Source of the DNA: Peptococcaceae bacterium BICA1-7
GTDB taxonomy: Bacteria > Bacillota > Desulfotomaculia > Desulfotomaculales > Desulfocucumaceae
Direction: 5' to 3'
Assembly: GCA_000802095.1 (NCBI GenBank)
Contig: JUEB01000033.1
Coordinates: forward strand, 1-64,000
DNA: 64,000 nucleotides
The position numbers were made by a program, and so were the translations under genes. This document shows, in pieces, positions 60,698 through 64,000 of the stretch. Each line of letters opens with the position of its first letter. Within the stretch, counting starts at the first letter, position 1. The notes below the pieces were generated by a model. It was given only the letters and a program-made list of their open reading frames with translations. It made no database searches and was not told the origin of the DNA.

Positions 60698-60976
60698 GTG
60701 AATGGAAGAGTACTTATAGCTGAAAAAAGAATAGAGCTGGGAAGGATTATTAATTCTGACCACCTGGAAATAAACCTCAGTCTTAAATCTGCCCCTGAGG
60801 GTAGAAAAAACGTTCATCCCTCCCAGGAGCCCAGGCGGTATAATGAAGTAACTCCGGGTAAAAGATGGCCTGACTGGCCGCATTACGATACCGGGAGAGC
60901 CGGTCAGCAGAATGAGGCTAAAGCCACCGTACAGGTTAAATCTGTTATTGCCAACATCAGGACAAGGCCGGTATAA
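60698..60976 (+). CDS. Hypothetical protein (92 aa)
   Basis: An unrecognised, hydrophilic protein with no membrane segment. It opens with a strand-rich part (VLIAEKRIELGRIINSDHLEINLSL), then a Pro/Arg/Trp stretch (KRWPDWPHYDTGRAG), and ends VQVKSVIANIRTRPV. GTG start with AAGGGGCGGGAACT. It is divergent from the carboxypeptidase-regulatory-like pair and convergent with the CsxC-like gene. Confidence 0.55.
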   Translation: MNGRVLIAEKRIELGRIINSDHLEINLSLKSAPEGRKNVHPSQEPRRYNEVTPGKRWPDWPHYDTGRAGQQNEAKATVQVKSVIANIRTRPV

Positions 60977-61038
60977 GTATAAGAAAAGAATAAAAAGATT
61001 AAGCCAGGATTTTACTCCTGGCTTAATTGATCCGTTTT

Positions 61039-61956
61039 CTATTCCGCGTAATCCCTGTCATAGTCCCACTTGTGAAAGGCTGGAACATATACCTGCTGGT
61101 TTTGCAATATCTTCAGGGTAACATCGATAACCATTTTTTCCGATAACTCCCTAAAGGTGCGCTCTTCAAAAGGAGCACCCGGTATATGGCGCTGGTTGAC
61201 AAATTCGTCGAGCTCGCAGATTTTACTGGAAATCAGCTCGCAGAAGGGAAGCTCGTTGAAATATTCAAAGCTGCACTGGTTAAATTCGGAAAAATCTCCC
61301 GACAGCAGCTGGTCCTTTCCAGGGAATTTGGACGGCAGCGGAGATGACTTGAAGTACTCAAATTCTTCTTTACTATTTAGGACGATAGGGAGCGGGGGGC
61401 TGCCGTTGAATTTTTCGATGGTTGTGACACAGCTGAAAGGAACATCAACGGTGCAGTGACGGATGTCGCCGCATACACTAAATTTGTTTTTGCAGCCCGG
61501 TGTGGAGAATTCTATGTTTTTACGGACAAAGCCCTCCAGGAATAGCTTGAATTTGCCCGGGTACTTGTGCTTTTCCCAGTCTTTTTTATGATCTTTATCC
61601 CAGTCTTTATCATGGTCTTTATCCCAATCTTTATCATGGTCTTTATCATGGTCTTTTTTGTCTTTATCCCAGTCATCATCCCAATCTTTTTGACAGTGTT
61701 TTTTGCTGAATGTTTGCAGCAGCTGGCACTGGGTGAGTTTAAGCTTTTTGGTGATTTGCTTTATGTCCAGTGCTTCTTCGGGTAGTGTAATCCTGGAAAA
61801 GACATCGATCTGCACATCCAATTCAGCCAGAACCACAGGTATTTTCGCTATGACACGCTTTTTTTTGTTTACCGGGTGGATTTTTGCCGGATCATTGGTG
61901 CACATCTGTGGGGTGCCTCCACTTACTGTTGCGCAGGAACTGTTGCAAGAACTCAT
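61039..61956 (-). CDS. CsxC-like Cys-rich protein with KD/WD repeat insert (305 aa)
   Basis: The protein begins MSSCNSSCATVSGG. It has two copies of a DUF3794/SPOCS-like beta unit: PVVLAELDVQIDVFSRITLPEEA, then KLFLEGFVRKNIEFSTPGC ... DVPFSCVTTIEKF. This is the style of clostridial CsxC exosporium and SipL proteins. Between them (~90-130) lies a highly charged repeat of KDHDKDWD units, unlike the rest. At least a dozen Cys are spread over the chain, suggesting disulfide cross-linking in the spore surface (inference). ATG 61956 follows AAAAGGGGGAATCG; upstream frame to 62025 is less likely. Confidence 0.75.
   Translation of the reverse strand: MSSCNSSCATVSGGTPQMCTNDPAKIHPVNKKKRVIAKIPVVLAELDVQIDVFSRITLPEEALDIKQITKKLKLTQCQLLQTFSKKHCQKDWDDDWDKDKKDHDKDHDKDWDKDHDKDWDKDHKKDWEKHKYPGKFKLFLEGFVRKNIEFSTPGCKNKFSVCGDIRHCTVDVPFSCVTTIEKFNGSPPLPIVLNSKEEFEYFKSSPLPSKFPGKDQLLSGDFSEFNQCSFEYFNELPFCELISSKICELDEFVNQRHIPGAPFEERTFRELSEKMVIDVTLKILQNQQVYVPAFHKWDYDRDYAE
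61573..61690. repeat. In-frame DNA repeat coding for KDHDKDWD units
   Basis: About ten imperfect 12-nt half-units (plus-strand GTCTTTATCATG and GTCTTTATCCCA) lie inside the CsxC-like gene. They stay in frame and alternate His and Trp codons. Confidence 0.85.
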
Positions 61957-62135
61957 TTGTTCGATTCCCCCTTTTACTTTTTTAAAAAGATGGAGACGGC
62001 TCAGGATGGGTTTTTTGTTCCGCATAACCGGTGCATAAGCGAGAACAAAATGTAATATAAAAACATATATGGTTAAATTATCTTATTAAAGAAAATGGAA
62101 TTTGTTACATATTTTTTAAAAAGGTTATTTTTCGT

Positions 62136-62170
62136 GAAAAAAGGCCGCTGACTTCAATCTGTCAGCAGCC
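62136..62170 (-). terminator. Terminator of the acyl-CoA ligase operon
   Basis: GGCTGCTGAC / GTCAGCGGCC on the minus strand is followed by TTTTTT, 40 nt after the ligase stop codon. Confidence 0.85.
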
Positions 62171-62209
62171 TCAAATTAAATTCACCTGCGGTTTTTATAA
62201 AGGATCCGG

Positions 62210-63799
62210 CTATTCCTTCAGAAGGCGGCGCAGAATTTTACCTACCGCCGACTTGGGCAACTGATCGCGAAACTCCACGAAGCGGGGCACCTTGTAGGCC
62301 GCCAGCTTTGAGCGGCAGAAGGTTATGATCTCCTCTTCGGTGGCACTCTCTCCCTCTTTTAGAACTATGAAGGCCTTTGCCGTCTCACCCCGGTAGGCGT
62401 CGGCAATGCCCACCACAACAGCCTCCTGGACCTTGGGGTAGGTGAAAAGAACATCCTCCACCTCCACAGGGTAGATGTTGAAGCCCCCGGCTATGATAAC
62501 GTCCTTTTTGCGGCTGACTATATAAACATAGCCATCCTCATCCACCTCTACCACATCGCCTGTTTTAAGCCAGCCGTCCTCCAACACGTTGACCGTCTCA
62601 TCCCATTTGTTCCAGTAGCCCCTCATAACCTGGGGACCGGTGATCCACAGCTCGCCGGGCTGTTTTTGCCGGCATTCTTCGCCGGTGCTTATATCTATTA
62701 CCTTCATGTCGGTGTCCGGAACGGGAAGGCCTATGCTGCCGGTTTTTACTTTGCCGTTGACAGGGTTGCTGTGGGTTACCGGAGATGCCTCGGAAAGGCC
62801 GTAGGCCTCCACCACCTCCACCCCGGTCAGCTTCATAAAGGAATCTTTTACCTCGTTGGGGAGGGGGGCCGACCCGCTTATGCAGGTATGCAGGCAGCGC
62901 AGGTCGTAATTGTCAATGTCCTTGTAGCTGTTGATGGCGATTAGCATGGTTGGGCTGGCAAAAAATACCCCCACCTTGTAGTTGTCAATGGCCTCAATGA
63001 CGGCCTTCGGCTCGAAGCGCGGGAAAAGAATCATGGTCACCCCGGTGTATACCGACATATTCATGACGCAGGTAAGCCCATAAACGTGAAACAGCGGCAG
63101 TACGCCTATTACATGGTCATTGCCCCGCCGGTAGTTTTTGCCCAGCACTTCTACCGCCTGATATACATTGGCCACCAGGTTGTGGTGGGTAAGCATGCAG
63201 CCTTTGGATAACCCGGTGGTTCCGCCGGTGTATTGAAGCAGGGCCAGGTCTTCGGGGGCAACCTCAACTTTTTGATAGTCGGCGCTGTATTTTTCCAGGA
63301 TCAGCCCCAGATCGGTGGTGTCATCTCCGGTGGCAGCGGGCGATCCGTCAATGTTAAAGGTGATCATGTGTTTTAAGGAGGTGCTTTCCCTCACGTTTTT
63401 AACCTTGGGGTAAAGATCGGCCAGGCAGACTATGGTTTCGCTGCCAGAGTCGCTGAGCTGATGTTCAATTTCCCTCTCCACGTACATGGGGTTGTGCTGG
63501 ACCACCACTGCCCCGGCTTTGAGGGCGCCAAAGAAGGAAATGACGTTCTGTGGGCAGTTGGGGGCCATGATGGCTACCCGGTCGCCTTTCTTTACTCCCC
63601 TATCCTGCAGAAAGCGGGTGAACCGGCTGGACATAAGCTCCAGCTCCCGGTAGGTTATTTTCTGGTCAAAGAAAATTATGGCGTTATTATCGGGATACTG
63701 GCGGGAGCTGTTGGACAGAAAATCAAAAACGGGTATCCCGGGGTATTCCAGGGTGTGCCTGGTATCGGGCAGATAGTTTTTTAACCATATTTTTTCCAT
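62210..63799 (-). CDS. Medium/long-chain acyl-CoA ligase (AMP-forming, FadD-like)
   Basis: A 529-residue adenylate-forming enzyme. Motifs are LLQYTGGTTGLSKGCMLTHHNLVAN (A3 P-loop), GVLPLFHVYGLTCVMN, EAYGLSEASPVTHSNP (A5), ELWITGPQVMRGYWN, GWLKTGDVVEVDEDGYVYIVSRKKDVIIAGGFNIYPVEVE (A7-A8, gating hinge) and the C-terminal Lys in LPKSAVGKILRR (A10). These fit FadD-type fatty acid:CoA ligases. AAGGAGG lies 8 nt before ATG 63799. The next gene upstream on the strand is another AMP-ligase, 35 nt away, so two related ligases share a transcript. Confidence 0.93.
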   Translation of the reverse strand: MEKIWLKNYLPDTRHTLEYPGIPVFDFLSNSSRQYPDNNAIIFFDQKITYRELELMSSRFTRFLQDRGVKKGDRVAIMAPNCPQNVISFFGALKAGAVVVQHNPMYVEREIEHQLSDSGSETIVCLADLYPKVKNVRESTSLKHMITFNIDGSPAATGDDTTDLGLILEKYSADYQKVEVAPEDLALLQYTGGTTGLSKGCMLTHHNLVANVYQAVEVLGKNYRRGNDHVIGVLPLFHVYGLTCVMNMSVYTGVTMILFPRFEPKAVIEAIDNYKVGVFFASPTMLIAINSYKDIDNYDLRCLHTCISGSAPLPNEVKDSFMKLTGVEVVEAYGLSEASPVTHSNPVNGKVKTGSIGLPVPDTDMKVIDISTGEECRQKQPGELWITGPQVMRGYWNKWDETVNVLEDGWLKTGDVVEVDEDGYVYIVSRKKDVIIAGGFNIYPVEVEDVLFTYPKVQEAVVVGIADAYRGETAKAFIVLKEGESATEEEIITFCRSKLAAYKVPRFVEFRDQLPKSAVGKILRRLLKE

Positions 63800-63834
63800 G
63801 AGTAAAGCCTCCTTAGTTTTGTTGTAAAAGATAT

Positions 63835-64000
63835 CTATTTCAGCAGGTGCCTGATCAGCTTGCCGGTTGTGGTTCTGGGCAATTCCTTCACAAAAACATA
63901 GCGGTCAGGTATTTTAAAAGCAGCCAGCAAATCGCTTTCCCTTATAAAGCTGTCCAGCATTTCGGGGGTCAGCCCGCTGTCGCGGGACACCACGAAGGCG
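63835..64000 (-). CDS. AMP-dependent ligase, C-terminal end (partial)
   Basis: The last 54 codons of a gene entering from the right edge. It reads AFVVSRDSGLTPEMLDSFIR, then LLAAFKIPDRYVFVKELPRTTTGKLIRHLLK and a TAG stop. The K-I-P-x-x-x-x-F-V-x-x-L-P-R-T-x-x-G-K-L-x-R pattern is the A10 motif of adenylate-forming acyl-CoA ligases, with the catalytic Lys. Direction and spacing place it first in the operon with the ligase at 62210-63799. The substrate cannot be inferred from this end. Confidence 0.85.
   Translation of the reverse strand, partial: AFVVSRDSGLTPEMLDSFIRESDLLAAFKIPDRYVFVKELPRTTTGKLIRHLLK

Noticed and set aside
61573-61690. CRISPR or noncoding repeat
   Set aside because: The repeat keeps the reading frame of the CsxC-like gene and codes for KDHDKDWD units.

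Overview
The window looks like a chromosomal segment of an endospore-forming, anaerobic Gram-positive bacterium of the Clostridia, most like the Peptococcaceae (Desulfotomaculum/Pelotomaculum type). That is inferred from gene content: spore proteins (an SspH-type and an alpha/beta-type small acid-soluble protein, a CotF-like coat protein, a CsxC-like Cys-rich protein), SLH-anchored surface proteins, oxygen-sensitive radical SAM and Fe-S enzymes, a rubredoxin, multi-PAS soluble histidine kinases of the sporulation-kinase type, and acyl-CoA dehydrogenase/acyl-CoA ligase operons. No phage, insertion sequence, CRISPR array or tRNA was seen.

Layout. 1-0.76 kb: the 3' end of a 23S rRNA and a 5S rRNA. 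0.88-5.95 kb: a TPP-riboswitch-controlled thiamine operon thiS-thiG-thiH-thiF-thiE-thiC. 6-13.6 kb: housekeeping and small genes (DUF3892, aminotransferase, HAD phosphatase, SDR, a hidden 59-residue membrane protein, soluble CZB chemoreceptor, CotF-like coat protein, PflX-like radical SAM). 13.6-16.8 kb: asparagine synthase, a hidden SspH-type spore protein, a zincin, a YkoF-like protein. 17.2-31.7 kb: a candidate c-di-GMP-I (GEMM) riboswitch, two degenerate response regulators, a secreted copper-amine-oxidase-N/rhodanese protein and four large secreted proteins. The last three of these end in SLH triplets and share a related N-terminal module. 31.7-43.4 kb: two metallopeptidases, DUF438/hemerythrin/PAS protein, LysE/Lrp pair, EAL protein with an attenuator-like leader, NAD synthetase, PilZ protein, cupin, alpha/beta SASP and small unknowns. 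43.4-49.7 kb: an acyl-CoA dehydrogenase - ligase - acyl-CoA dehydrogenase operon divergent from a MarR regulator. 49.8-59.5 kb: receiver-adenylate cyclase, rubredoxin, a DUF3298-like protein, two PAS histidine kinases with nearly the same kinase core, a truncated GNAT, RmuC. 59.5-64 kb: two carboxypeptidase-regulatory-like proteins, the CsxC-like protein and a second acyl-CoA ligase operon running off the right edge.

How it fits together. Three c-di-GMP elements occur (EAL phosphodiesterase, PilZ receptor, candidate GEMM riboswitch), and the riboswitch sits at the head of the surface-protein region. This suggests second-messenger control of the cell envelope. The kinases, SASPs, coat and CsxC-like proteins make a sporulation theme, and the acyl-CoA genes point to fatty-acid activation and beta-oxidation. 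At the DNA level there is a dispersed heptanucleotide-repeat family at six places (two in the rRNA spacer), and two copies of a ~160-bp element with covarying 17-bp inverted ends.
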